Positions 54,244 through 64,000 of a DNA stretch of 64,000 nucleotides are shown here, piece by piece (within the stretch, counting starts at the first letter, position 1; each line of letters starts with the position of its first letter). The stretch is from Spiroplasma corruscae (GTDB taxonomy: Bacteria > Bacillota_I > Bacilli_A > Mycoplasmatales > Mycoplasmataceae), in assembly GCF_002237575.1 (NCBI RefSeq), contig NZ_CP022535.1, positions 930,001 through 994,000 on the forward strand, written 5' to 3'. The notes below the pieces were generated by a model. That model had not been told where the DNA came from. It saw only the letters and a list, made by a program, of their open reading frames with translations, and made no database searches. The position numbers and the translations under genes were made by a program.

Positions 54244-54717
54244 TTATTTTATATCTTTTATTAAAATTTTATATGGTTCTTGTAACTCTCTAACTTCACA
54301 AATATCATTAACATTTTTACCTAGCATTGCTTTTGCAATTGGAGACTCATTTGAAACCTTTAATTCAAATGGATCTGCCTCGATAACCCCAACTATTTTG
54401 ATTGTCATTTCTTTTTTTGTTTTTTGATTTACAAATGTAACTGTACTACCAACTTTAATTTCTTTATTCTTTGAGTTTGATTTTTCGATGATTTTTGCTT
54501 TGGAAAGCATAGTTTCAATTTCTTTTATCCTTGCTTCAACTTCTGCTTGTCTATTTCTTGCAGCATCATAATCAGCATTTTCAGAAAGATCACCTTGTGC
54601 TCTTGCTTCAACAAGTTCTTCAATTACCTGAGGTCTAGTAACATTAATAAGATTTGCAAGCTCTTTTTCTAATTCTTCTCTACCTTCTGAGGTTAAAATT
54701 ATATCTTTATCAGTCAT
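54244..54717 (-). CDS. greA: transcription elongation factor GreA
   Basis: 157 residues, normal length. The N-terminal coiled coil 'EGREELEKELANLINVTRPQVIEELVEARAQGDLSENADYDAARNRQAEVEARI' contains the acidic tip DLSENADYD that reaches the RNA polymerase active site and triggers RNA cleavage. The C-terminal FKBP-like domain is intact. Located 43 bases after uvrC. Confidence 0.96.
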   Translation of the reverse strand: MTDKDIILTSEGREELEKELANLINVTRPQVIEELVEARAQGDLSENADYDAARNRQAEVEARIKEIETMLSKAKIIEKSNSKNKEIKVGSTVTFVNQKTKKEMTIKIVGVIEADPFELKVSNESPIAKAMLGKNVNDICEVRELQEPYKILIKDIK

Positions 54718-54760
54718 TTTGAACTCCTTTTACTAACTATGTAATTATACATTTAAAAAA

Positions 54761-56521
54761 TTAATTTTTTTTGTTTTTTATGAAGTTTAATAAGTTCTTA
54801 CAAGTAGTTTTATTATTTACAACTTTAAGTAAATCTTTTTCACTTAGATCATAGAAATCTTGTCTATTAGAATATCTCTCATTTATTTTACTAATTAATT
54901 TTGGCCCAACCCCAGCGACATCCATTAACTCATCTTTTATTGTACCTTTCAACTTTCTATTTCTAAAACCACTTATTGCAAATCTATGAACTCTATCTTG
55001 AATTTTTTCAAGAAATAAGAATACTTCGCTTGTTTTATCAATATATATCTCTTCTTTATTATAATTAAATATATACTCAGTCTTATGCTTTTGATTTTTA
55101 ACTAAACCAATAACAGGTATATGAATATCTAATAAATCTAGTTGTGAATTAGCAGCATTAACTTGAATTTTTCCACCATCCATAATTATTAAATCCGGTA
55201 AATTTTCAGGTTTATTAAGATCCTTTTGATATCTTCTATAAACCATGTTTTGCATTCTATGATAATCATCTTGATTATCTATGTTTATATTAAACTTTCT
55301 AAAATCATTAAAGCTTGGCAAACCATTTTTAAAGACAACCATTGCACCAGTTACATATTCATCTAAAATATTGGCAACATCAAACATCTCAATATGATAA
55401 GGGAATCTCGGTAAATTCAAAAGTGATTGTAGGGAATTTAAAAGTTCTTCATATATAATTGATTTCTGACTTTTATATTTAATTTTCTCTATTAGAAATT
55501 CTTTAGCGTTTTCTTTTGCTAATCCAAGTAAATTATTACTTATTTCATCATATTTTTTTGATATTTTTGTTCCAAAAAATAAAGATAAGCCTCCTAATAC
55601 AAAGTTTGATGGAAGTATTATTAAATCAGGAATCATATTTTTTTGATACACTTGCATAACAAAACTCTCAAAAAGTTCTTGAACATTATCTACATCACTC
55701 TCAAATACCATACTATCTTTGGATATTAATTTTCCACTTCTATAAAAAAGGACTGCAAATGATATATAATTTTCTTCAAAATAATATCCATATATATCTT
55801 TATTAAAGGCCTCTCCAAAGTCAACATATTGATCTTCTGTTGTAAAACCTAGATTATTTATAATTTCCTTGATTCTTTGTGCTTCTTCAAATTGTAAATT
55901 ATCTGATGCTTTTATCATTTTATCCTTTAGTATTTTTTTAAACTCTTCTCCTCCTTGATAAAACACTTTTTTAACATTATTGATTTGATTTACATAATAA
56001 TTAGGGTCGACTTCTTTGAAACATGCACCAGAACATTGCTCAATAAAAAAATTTATACAAGGTTTTCCTAGATTACCCTTACACCTTCTAAGGGGGTATA
56101 TTCTCTCTAGAGTTCTTAAAATATTTCTAGCACTTGAACCATCTGGCAATGGACCAAACGATATTTTATTTTTTGCATCATAATTTCTAGTAAAAATATA
56201 TGTGGGATCTTTTTCATCAGTTATTGCTATGTACGGGTACTTCTTATCATCATTTAGTATTACATTAAACCTTGGTTTATACTTCTTAATTAAGTTTTGT
56301 TCAAGTATTAATGCTTCTTTTTCATTAGCAGTTATTATCGTTTCTAAATCTCTAACTTCCCTTACTAGTTTTGTAGTCTTAAAGTTATGCGCCTTGTTAA
56401 AATAACTAGATACTCTTTTTTTTAAATTCTTTGCTTTACCAACATATATAACTTTTTTATTCTCGTTAAAATAAATATAACAACCTGGCTTATCTGGTAT
56501 ACTTTTTATTTTATCAATCAT
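54761..56521 (-). CDS. uvrC: excinuclease ABC subunit C
   Basis: 586 residues, normal. The N-terminal GIY-YIG nuclease is 'GCYIYFNENKKVIYVGKAKNLKKRVSSYF', followed by a Cys-containing patch, the UVR domain near 200-240, the RNase H-like nuclease 'LPDLIIMDGGKIQVNAA' and helix-hairpin-helix motifs 'LMDVAGVGPKLISKI'. It makes both incisions in nucleotide excision repair. It is 45 bases after ftsK. Confidence 0.96.
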   Translation of the reverse strand: MIDKIKSIPDKPGCYIYFNENKKVIYVGKAKNLKKRVSSYFNKAHNFKTTKLVREVRDLETIITANEKEALILEQNLIKKYKPRFNVILNDDKKYPYIAITDEKDPTYIFTRNYDAKNKISFGPLPDGSSARNILRTLERIYPLRRCKGNLGKPCINFFIEQCSGACFKEVDPNYYVNQINNVKKVFYQGGEEFKKILKDKMIKASDNLQFEEAQRIKEIINNLGFTTEDQYVDFGEAFNKDIYGYYFEENYISFAVLFYRSGKLISKDSMVFESDVDNVQELFESFVMQVYQKNMIPDLIILPSNFVLGGLSLFFGTKISKKYDEISNNLLGLAKENAKEFLIEKIKYKSQKSIIYEELLNSLQSLLNLPRFPYHIEMFDVANILDEYVTGAMVVFKNGLPSFNDFRKFNINIDNQDDYHRMQNMVYRRYQKDLNKPENLPDLIIMDGGKIQVNAANSQLDLLDIHIPVIGLVKNQKHKTEYIFNYNKEEIYIDKTSEVFLFLEKIQDRVHRFAISGFRNRKLKGTIKDELMDVAGVGPKLISKINERYSNRQDFYDLSEKDLLKVVNNKTTCKNLLNFIKNKKN

Positions 56522-56542
56522 AAAACACCTCCCTTTATCAAA

Positions 56543-56568
56543 AATAAATCAGACTGATCTGATTTATT
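56543..56568 (-). terminator. intrinsic terminator of ftsK
   Basis: Eleven-bp stem AATAAATCAGA / TCTGATTTATT with a 4-base loop and T-rich run on the minus strand; overlaps the ftsK stop at 56567. Confidence 0.82.
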
Positions 56569-59548
56569 AATACATATCTTCGTTTTTAATAAAAACCTCT
56601 CTTGGTTTAGCTCCATTTTGTGGACCAATTATTCCACTCATTTCAAGTTCATCGATTATTTTTGCTGCTCTGTTGTACCCAATACTGAAACGTCTTTGTA
56701 GTAAACTTGTTGAAGCTTTTTGTTCTCTAACTACAAAATCTTTGATTTCATTAAACATTGGATCTTTTTGCATTGATTGAGTATTATTTAATGTACTATA
56801 ATCTTCTTCTAATGTCAAGAATTCCTCGTCAAACATTTGTTGTTGTTGTAATTTACAATGAGAAACTAAATTCTCTATTTCTTTGTCACTTATAAAAGCA
56901 CCTTGTGCTCTTGTTAATAAATTACTTCCAGGCGCCATGTATAAAAGATCACCTTTACCTATTAACTTTTCAGCTCCCATTGAGTCAAGAATTGTCCTTG
57001 AGTCTATTGAAGAAGCAACAGAAAAAGCAATTCTAGTTGGAATGTTGGATTTAATAACTCCTGTTAAAACATCTGTTGATGGTCTTTGTGTAGCTACTAT
57101 TAGATGAATTCCTGCAGCCCTTGCCATTTGAGTTAGTCTCATTATTGAGTCTTCTACATCTTTTTTATTAGCAGTCATCATTAAATCTGCAAGTTCATCA
57201 ATAATTATTACATAATAAGGTAGCTTATTTTCAACTTTATATTGTTTAGAATTATATCCCTCAATATTCTTAGTACCGGCACTTGTAAATAAAGCATATC
57301 TTCTGTCCATTTCACTAATTACTTTTTTAAGTGCATTATTAGCTAATGTCATATCACTAATTACTGGTGCTAGTAAATGTGGAATTGATGAGTATATTGA
57401 CAACTCAACTTTTTTAGGGTCAATCATTAAGAACTTTACTTCATGTGGTTTTGCCCTCATTAAGAAAGAACAAATAATTCCATTAATCATAACAGATTTT
57501 CCACTACCAGTTGAACCAGCAACAAGTAGGTGAGGCATCTTATCTAACTCTCCAAATAATAACTCACCCATAACGGTTTTACCAATTGCGAATAATAATT
57601 TAGAGTTTACTTTTTGTATTGGTGCCTTTTCAATTACGCTTCTCAATCCAACAACCATATTTTTATCATTAGGGACCTCTAAACCAACTGCAGGTTTACC
57701 TTGAATTGGTGCTTCGATTCTTAAGCTTTGACTTGCAAGAGCAAGTTTTAAATCATTTTCTAAATTGGTAATTGAATTTACTTTTGTACCAGCAGAAGGT
57801 TGAACTTCATACTTTGTAACGCTTGGCCCAATATTAATATTAGATACTTTAGCATTAACACCAAATTGTGTAAAGACACGTTCTATTAACTTTGCTTTTT
57901 TGTTTGCATAATCTCTTAATATTTCATACTCTTTTTGGTTTTGATTATCAGGTTTCATCAAATCAATAGATGGTAATTTATACATTTCATTTACGTATAA
58001 TTTTTTAGCTGCTAATTTACGTTTATCAATTTCGACTTGTTTCGCATTTGTGTTTGTATGATTAAAACTATTTTGTCCATTTATTATAGACCTTGCAAAA
58101 ACATCTTGGATTGGTGAAGTGTAATTATTGTATTTATCGTATTGTTTTTGATTATTTTTTTCTTCTATAGCATCATTAATAAATTGATCTAATGTTATTT
58201 GTCCACTTTGATCTAAGTGTTCATTTTTATCTTTAGACTTGTTATACTTTCTTAGCTCTGCGGCTATTTCTATAGTTTGTCCATTACCTCCATAAGGAGT
58301 TATTCTAGATTCTAAATTGAACATTCTTCTTGCTTCTTCATTTGTTTTACTATTCCTATTATTTGTAATCTGATTTTCACCTACAATTGGAACAAAATTA
58401 TTATTTATTGGTATTTCTTGATAGTGGTTAACTTTTTGTTCATAAATATTATTATTAAAACTTTGATTATTACTTAAATTATTAATTTCGTCTAAATTAT
58501 AATCGTTAACTGGATTATGCCCTCTATTAGATTCATAATAATTTCCTTGATTATAATTGTTGTTTTGATTAGAATAGTCATAATTATTATTTAGTTCAGA
58601 GAAATCTCCTTTATAAAAGTTTTCAGCTGTTTGATCATAAATATTTCTTTTTTTCTTTTTATTAAAACTCGGAAGTTCAATAGTAATATCAGATTCCTTA
58701 ATTGAAGATAAAATTTGTCTTTCATCAAATGTTTCATTATCATCAACATTTATTAATGTAAAGATATTTTTTATACTTCTTTTCTTTTTTGTTCTAGATT
58801 TATCATTACTATTTAAAACATATTTATCTCTTAATGATAATATTCTTAACCTACTTGTTTTTCTTTTATGTTTGGGTTTAAAAATATAAAACGGGTCTCC
58901 TGTGAAAATTCATAAGGAGTTAATAGTCATAAATATTATAGCTATTATTAATCCACCATAAATTGTTAAATAAGATGATATTCCACATAAAATAGTTCCA
59001 ATAATTCCTCCACCAGCTCAAATGGTAAAGTAACTGTTAGGATCAGAGATAATAAAATTATGTGCTGTATTTCATAAAGAATTTGAGTATCAATTATTTG
59101 TATATGACTTAATTGAATCTACTAAAATCGACTTTGTTCAAAAATGTTCAACTACAAATTGTGAAGATTTTGTTGCATAAGCAACTATAAACAATATCGA
59201 ACTTATAAGTCAGCATAATACTACAAATGTTAAAAAAACCATAGCTAAGAATCTTTTCTTTGCTTTAAATTTAATTCCAAAGTATATTGAAAAGGCAATT
59301 ATAAATATAAGCAAATACAAAAAGTATTTGAACCAGCCAAATGGATAAGTAAAAATTACATCATCTAAAAACTGACCAACAATTGTTATTCTACCAACTG
59401 AAAAGATATTTAGAAAAAATAAGAGCAGAGCACTTATTATCCACGAAACTGAGTCAGTTCTTCTTTTCTTTTTGTGAACAGTAAAAGCGGTTGTTCTATC
59501 TGAGTTATTATTTTCATTATTGTTAAAGTTGTCCATTAATTCACCCAT
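56567..59548 (-). CDS. ftsK: DNA translocase FtsK/SpoIIIE
   Basis: 993 residues as one frame; TGA-Trp codons in the N-terminal half (59210 and several others) would otherwise hide it. ATG 59548 follows AAAGGG. Residues about 35-215 hold about four membrane helices. A long Asn/Tyr/Gln-rich linker follows (about 215-480). The motor domain has Walker A GSTGSGKS near residue 680 and Walker B VIIIDELADLM near 780. The C-terminal winged-helix gamma domain 'STSLLQRRFSIGYNRAAKIIDELEMSGIIG' reads polarity sequences. It pumps chromosome DNA through the closing septum. Confidence 0.94.
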
Positions 59549-59616
59549 ATTGCCCTTTTTAATATTTTATTACAAATTCTAAGTAAATACTTATCATTTA
59601 ATAAATATTAACTTAT

Positions 59617-61338
59617 TTATGTATTATTATATTTTTGTCTTACTTTAGGTTCATAATTAGAATTTGTTAATTCATTTACAATTACAAGTACTATTGGTTG
59701 TTTGCCAGTTTCTTGTCTAAGAATAGATCTTACCTTTGAAACTATATCCTTTTTTATTTGGTTTAAGTCAAATGAGTCTGGTTTAATTTTTCATTCTTCT
59801 CTTGCTTTATTAAGAATATCAACTATCTGTTTTTGCATTAGTTTAAATATTGGGTTATCGTCAACAATATAAACAACACCTCTCATTTGAATATCAATTA
59901 ATGAGCAAAGTTCCTTAGTCTTATCATTTAAATTTGCACCAATAATTACAGCACCATCAGTAGCTAACTGCTTACGCTCATTTAAGACAATAGCGCCAAT
60001 ATCTCCTGCACCAATTCCATCTACAAAGATATCTGCATTTTTAATTTTTTGATTTGAAATAACTAACTTACCATCATGATTGATCTTTAAAACTTGCCCA
60101 TTTTTTATCAATGCAATATTTTCTGGTATCACTCCTGCTTCAATTGCTGCTTGTTCTGCTGATAAAAAGTCTTTGTGTAAACCTTTAACTGGAATGAATG
60201 ACTTCGGTTTCATTATCCTTGTCATAAGTTTTATATCTTCATAACTAGCTCTCATTGTCCATATGTTTCTATCAGATAGAGAAATAAGTTTAGCATTAGT
60301 TCTGGCTAACTCATCTAGGATTTCTGCGTGTCTTTTTTCAACACCAGATGAAGGTGGTGTTGCTAAAATAATTGTGTCGTTTTCTGTAAATTCTACTGTG
60401 TCATCATTTCCTGCTGCTATTTTTGCTAATCTTGAATAAAGTAAATCACCTGCACCAGTTATTAACAATATTCCATCTGTTGATTTCATAAATTCATCAG
60501 TTGTAATAATATTTTCTTCATAGAATTTTAAACTTTCTTGTATAGTTTTTGACTCTAGTACTTTCGCTATTGTTTTCCCGTATATTGCAATTTTTCTATC
60601 ATTTTGTTTTGCTTGATTGATTATTTCAAATAATTTAAAAACATCTTCTTCAAATAAACCAAGTATTAATCGTTTCTTCTTATCCTTCATTGGACCAGTA
60701 ATGAATTTTTCAATTCTATGATTTGGTACTGTATAACCATTTCTTGACGCAAATTCTGAATCACTTATTAATGATAAAACCCCTTTTTTTGATATTTGTG
60801 TTAAATGATTCATATCAGTAGAGAAATACGATTGCTCTGTACCGTCCATAATATAGTCACCAGCATAAACTATACTTCCTACTTTTGTGTGAATTGCAAA
60901 ACCAAAAGACTCCGGAAACATTGAAGTAGTTCTAAAAACTTCTACACTTACATCTTTATCAAACTTTAAAACATCTTTATCTTTTATTATCTTAAAATTA
61001 TTTTCCCTATTTTTGATTCTATATTTAAGATTTCTATATTTTAAAACAATTGTAGTTAATTCATTACAATAAACCGGAACATCAATATCTCTTAAAATAT
61101 AACTAATAGACCCAGCGTTACTTGAACTTGGATTTGAAATAAATATACCTTTTATTTTCTTAACATTCTCTTTTAAAAAATCAAAGTTTGGTATAACAAC
61201 ATCGATACCTAATACACTTCTTTCAGGAAATTTCATACCTGAATCAAAAATAAATAATTGTTCCCCAACACTAACTATAAATAGGTTTTTACCTCTTTCA
61301 TCTTGACCACCTAAGGCCATAAATTTAATTTCTTCCAT
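59617..61338 (-). CDS. rnjB: RNase J2-like protein, metal-binding His motif lost
   Basis: 573 residues; TGA-Trp at 59791 joins the C-terminal domain. The metallo-beta-lactamase and beta-CASP layout of RNase J is present ('LGGQDERGKNLFIV', 'DSGMKFPE', 'LGIDVVIPNFDFL', 'LATPPSSGVEKRHAE' region, 'IPVKGLHKDFLSAEQAA'). Where active RNase J has H-x-H-x-D-H this protein has N-P-S-S-S-N (69-74), so it probably cannot bind the catalytic zincs. By analogy with Bacillus RNase J2 it may be a structural partner of an active RNase J1 encoded elsewhere. Followed closely by ftsK. Confidence 0.85.
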
Positions 61339-61495
61339 TTTATCTCCTATCTAAATAAATAATTTATTATATTCTAAAATTTTATTTTTAAACAATATTA
61401 ATAAATTATTAATAATTACAAAAATATTTAAAAAGCCCAATTTATATTTATTATACACTTTAAAAAATATAATATTAATACATAAGGAGCAAAAA

Positions 61496-61795
61496 ATGAT
61501 TTCACCAGAAGACTATAACAGAGTAAAAGATAAAGTTATAACAATTGATGTAAGAACAAAAAATGAATTTGAAATGCTACCTCATTTTGATTGAGCTATT
61601 AACATTGAATTTAGTGAATTCATAAGTAACTATGAACACTATTTAAGATTATATAATCCTGACAACAAATTAATAGTAACTGTTTGTAACGCCGGTAATA
61701 GAAGTGGACAAACATCACAATTTCTTAAAGAAAAAGGTATAGACGCACTTACATTACAAGGCGGTATTTATAATTATAAAAGAAAGTTTAAATAA
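61496..61795 (+). CDS. rhodanese-like domain protein
   Basis: 99 residues from ATG 61496 behind AAGGAGC. 'VITIDVRTKNEFEMLPHFDWAINIEF' is the rhodanese N-terminal block and 'VTVCNAGNRSGQTSQFLKEKG' the active-site loop with its Cys. One TGA-Trp. It may carry sulfane sulfur, for example for tRNA thiolation or Fe-S work; the target is unknown. Its last eight bases overlap the convergent gene ending at 61788. Confidence 0.88.
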
Positions 61796-62153
61796 TTTCA
61801 TCAGAAAGTTGATTATTGAGCTTTTTATAAAAAAGTTTTATATTAAAGCCCTTTATCTCAAGAATAATGAATTCATCGCTTAGCGTGTATTTAAACTTAA
61901 AATATTTTAACTTATTTTTATTTACTAAACTTGTTGATAGTAAATAAATTTTATTTTCATCTACTTTTTTTATGTTTTGAATACCACCTAAACACTTTAA
62001 TATATTTTTGTAAGTAAACGCATTCTCATTATTTTCAAGTTTATATTTTTCATATTTTAAAACATTATATTTACGCAAGTTTAAATAAATAATTAATATA
62101 ATTAAAAAAATTAAAAAAATTATTGAAAACAAAGTTAACAAAATAACAAGCAT
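61788..62153 (-). CDS. membrane-anchored PTS EIIB-like domain without active Cys
   Basis: 121 residues. A membrane helix occupies residues 2-25. The rest, 'YKNILKCLGGIQNIKKVD' followed by short strands, resembles the glucose-family EIIB domain, whose motif continues N-C-x-T-R-L-R; here it reads ENKIYLL, so the phosphorylated Cys is missing. Small EIIB-like proteins of this kind are known in other mollicutes. Role unknown, perhaps sensing. Its ATG overlaps the stop of nadK by one base (reverse order: nadK is upstream). Confidence 0.65.
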   Translation of the reverse strand: MLVILLTLFSIIFLIFLIILIIYLNLRKYNVLKYEKYKLENNENAFTYKNILKCLGGIQNIKKVDENKIYLLSTSLVNKNKLKYFKFKYTLSDEFIILEIKGFNIKLFYKKLNNQLSDEII

Positions 62154-62959
62154 TAAGAGCGCCCTTCTTTATCTTTTATAAAAATATCTCTTAATATTTC
62201 TATATCATTTTTTAAACCTTCTTGTAAACAAGAGATAACTTTGATAGTAACATTAGAAAGTCTTATATTAATAGTTTTATCAATAACTTTATGTCCATTA
62301 GTGTCAATTATCATTAAATCATCAGATGTACTTTCTAATTTTAAACTTAATTCAAAATTTTTGTCTAAAATTATAGGAGAATTTAAAGTACGAAATTTAT
62401 TTGTACTTACAGGTATTAGTTCTTGTAATTGATAAATACCACTATTTCTTGGCAATATAACAGCTCCACCCGCTGATTTCATATAACCTGTACTACCATT
62501 AGAAGTTGATACAACAACACCAGTACCATGAAATCTTTCTAAAAAGTTGTTATTCACAAATATTTCAATATATATAGGTTTTTTTTCGTTTATTATTTTA
62601 AGTTCATTCACAACAAGTAGATTTTTATTATCATTATTAACCTCAAGCATTTCAAAACACTGAGAATGGTAATTATTTTTCTCAATTAATTCTAATATCA
62701 AATCTAGTTCGTTTATTCTATTTTTATTAGTATAAAAACCAATTCCTCCTAATTTAAAGGGGACAAAACTTACTTTATCTATAATACTTTTATACTTTGA
62801 TACCGCTTTTAAAAAGGTACCATCACCTCCAAAAATAAATACAAAATCTGGTCTATCGTCACTTTTTTTCCAACCTCTATCGTTTAATTTCTTTTCAAAA
62901 CTTTTTATTTTATCTTCAGTTTCTTTATAGTCGTTATTAATTAAGTTATATAATTGCAT
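62153..62959 (-). CDS. nadK: NAD kinase
   Basis: 268 residues. The motifs are FVFIFGGDGTFLKAVS (GGDGT, phosphate binding), 'VVNELKI' (NE) and STSNGSTGYMKSAGG. It phosphorylates NAD+ to NADP+. Coupled by TAATG overlap to the EIIB-like gene downstream. Divergent from trpS, with about 90 bases between. Confidence 0.95.
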   Translation of the reverse strand: MQLYNLINNDYKETEDKIKSFEKKLNDRGWKKSDDRPDFVFIFGGDGTFLKAVSKYKSIIDKVSFVPFKLGGIGFYTNKNRINELDLILELIEKNNYHSQCFEMLEVNNDNKNLLVVNELKIINEKKPIYIEIFVNNNFLERFHGTGVVVSTSNGSTGYMKSAGGAVILPRNSGIYQLQELIPVSTNKFRTLNSPIILDKNFELSLKLESTSDDLMIIDTNGHKVIDKTINIRLSNVTIKVISCLQEGLKNDIEILRDIFIKDKEGRS

Positions 62960-63048
62960 ATTTATTTCCTTTATTATTTTATTTTACTCACTTTTAATTT
63001 AAAAATAAATGACTGTATAATATAAAATATAATTTGAGGAGAAATATA

Positions 63049-64000
63049 ATGAAAAGTAAAAAAAGAATGGTTTCCGGCATTACAGCTACAGGAACGGTAA
63101 CATTAGGAAATTATATTGGAGCTATTAAGAATTTTGTAAAATTACAGGAAGAATTCGAAATGTATATATTTGTTGCAAACCTTCACGCCATTACCACCCC
63201 AATCGATAAACTAAAGCTCAGGGAAAATATTAAGAGTATGGCAGCCTTATATTTTGCATGTGGTCTTGACCCTAATAAAGTAAATGTATTTATACAAAGT
63301 GAAGTACTTGAACATACTCAACTATCATGAATCTTAACTTGTAATAGTACTATTGGAGAACTTAATAGAATGACACAATTTAAGGATAAGTCGCAAAAAC
63401 AAAAAAATAAAAATCGTACTGATTACATACCAACAGGATTATTAACTTACCCTTTATTAATGGCAGCTGATATATTATTATATGAACCAGATTATGTACC
63501 TGTAGGTAAAGATCAAAAACAACATATAGAATTAACTAGAAATTTAGCAGAAAGAATGAATAATAAATATGGAAACTTATTTAAAATTCCTGAGGAATAT
63601 ATACCAGAGGTTGGATCAAAAATAATGGATTTACAAAATCCAACAAATAAAATGTCAAAATCTTCAGAAAATCCAAAATCATACATTTCTTTACTTGATG
63701 ATATAAAAATTGTAGAAAAAAAAATAAAATCTGCGGTAACTGATTCAGAAAACTTAATTAAATATGACCCCATTAATAAACCAGGAGTAAGTAACTTGAT
63801 TGTTATTTATTCATCTCTTGCAAATAAATCAATTAAAGAAGTAGAATTATTTTTTTCAAACAAAGATTATGGTTTCTTAAAAAATGAAGTCATTAAAGTA
63901 GTAAGTATTTTATTAAAGGAAATACAAGATAAGTATTATAACTTAATTAATTCAAATGATATTGAAACCTGATTAGAGAAAAGTGCAAATAACGCTAGAT
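63049..64000 (+). CDS. trpS: tryptophanyl-tRNA synthetase, 3' end outside window
   Basis: At least 317 residues from ATG 63049 behind GAGGAGA; a TTG at 63034 overlaps the ribosome site and is rejected. The HIGH-type motif is in GTVTLGNYIGA and the KMSKS motif is exact in NKMSKSSENPKSYISL. 'DIPTG..LTYPLLMAADILLYEPDYVPVGKDQKQH' fits the class I fold. Two Trp are TGA (63328 and 63970 region). The charged tRNA pool must include one reading UGA. The final about 20 residues lie beyond the window. Confidence 0.95.

Noticed and set aside
1-64000. tRNA or rRNA genes, CRISPR arrays, insertion sequences, prophage
   Set aside because: Intergenic gaps are short and AT-rich; no T-arm pattern, spaced direct repeats or transposase frames were seen.

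Overview
The window is an AT-rich bacterial segment that only reads as intact genes if TGA codes for tryptophan. Almost every long gene holds in-frame TGA codons at positions where its family has Trp (for example in the GH18 motif of the chitinase). This is genetic code 4, typical of Mollicutes. An mreB gene, absent from most non-helical mollicutes, together with many Cys-anchored lipoproteins and a phosphotransferase (PTS) transporter, points to the genus Spiroplasma. I cannot name the species. No rRNA, tRNA, CRISPR array, insertion sequence or prophage is visible.

Bases 1 to about 15,650 form an accessory surface locus. It holds the partial gene of a very large FtsX-type permease and two secreted repeat proteins (3328-5529 and 13533-15629) that appear to share a C-terminal domain. 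It also holds a lipoprotein (7605-8999), a small membrane protein and a 1124-residue lipoprotein made of about twelve tandem domains with an 'LG-x-I-D/N' motif. On the opposite strand lies a membrane-anchored protein carrying the two halves of an anthrax-lethal-factor-like zinc site in swapped order (5766-7454). This locus is the most novel part of the window.

Bases 16,100 to 23,000 are metabolic: NADH oxidase, then a same-strand cluster of a fructose-type PTS EIIABC (EIIA apparently without its phosphorylated His), a fused ATPase-permease ABC exporter and a GH18 chitinase lipoprotein with a TEPEQP repeat linker. From 23,000 to 34,000 come recU/dnaD (convergent), a cmk-der-gpsA-hup operon, a ferredoxin, mreB, two ECF-type substrate-binding membrane proteins, pyrophosphatase, a membrane protein resembling a dead YugP peptidase, and GlpX.

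Bases 34,000 to 47,400 hold PepO, YebC, RluB-ScpB-ScpA, IspG of the MEP isoprenoid pathway, an MFS transporter with aldose epimerase, an Asn-rich membrane protein, pyrH-frr, and a ThiT-like protein. Bases 47,400 to 64,000 are mostly housekeeping: rpsB-tsf, a ferritin-like protein, a membrane J-domain protein, rplU-prp-rpmA behind a structured leader, a small overlooked ORF with an apparent ATA start, rsmI, greA, uvrC, ftsK, an RNase J2-like protein without its metal-binding histidines, rhodanese, a degenerate EIIB-like protein, nadK and the 5' part of trpS. Intrinsic terminators are easy to see and divide most of these transcription units.

All calls come from reading the sequence and remembered family motifs; no database search was run.
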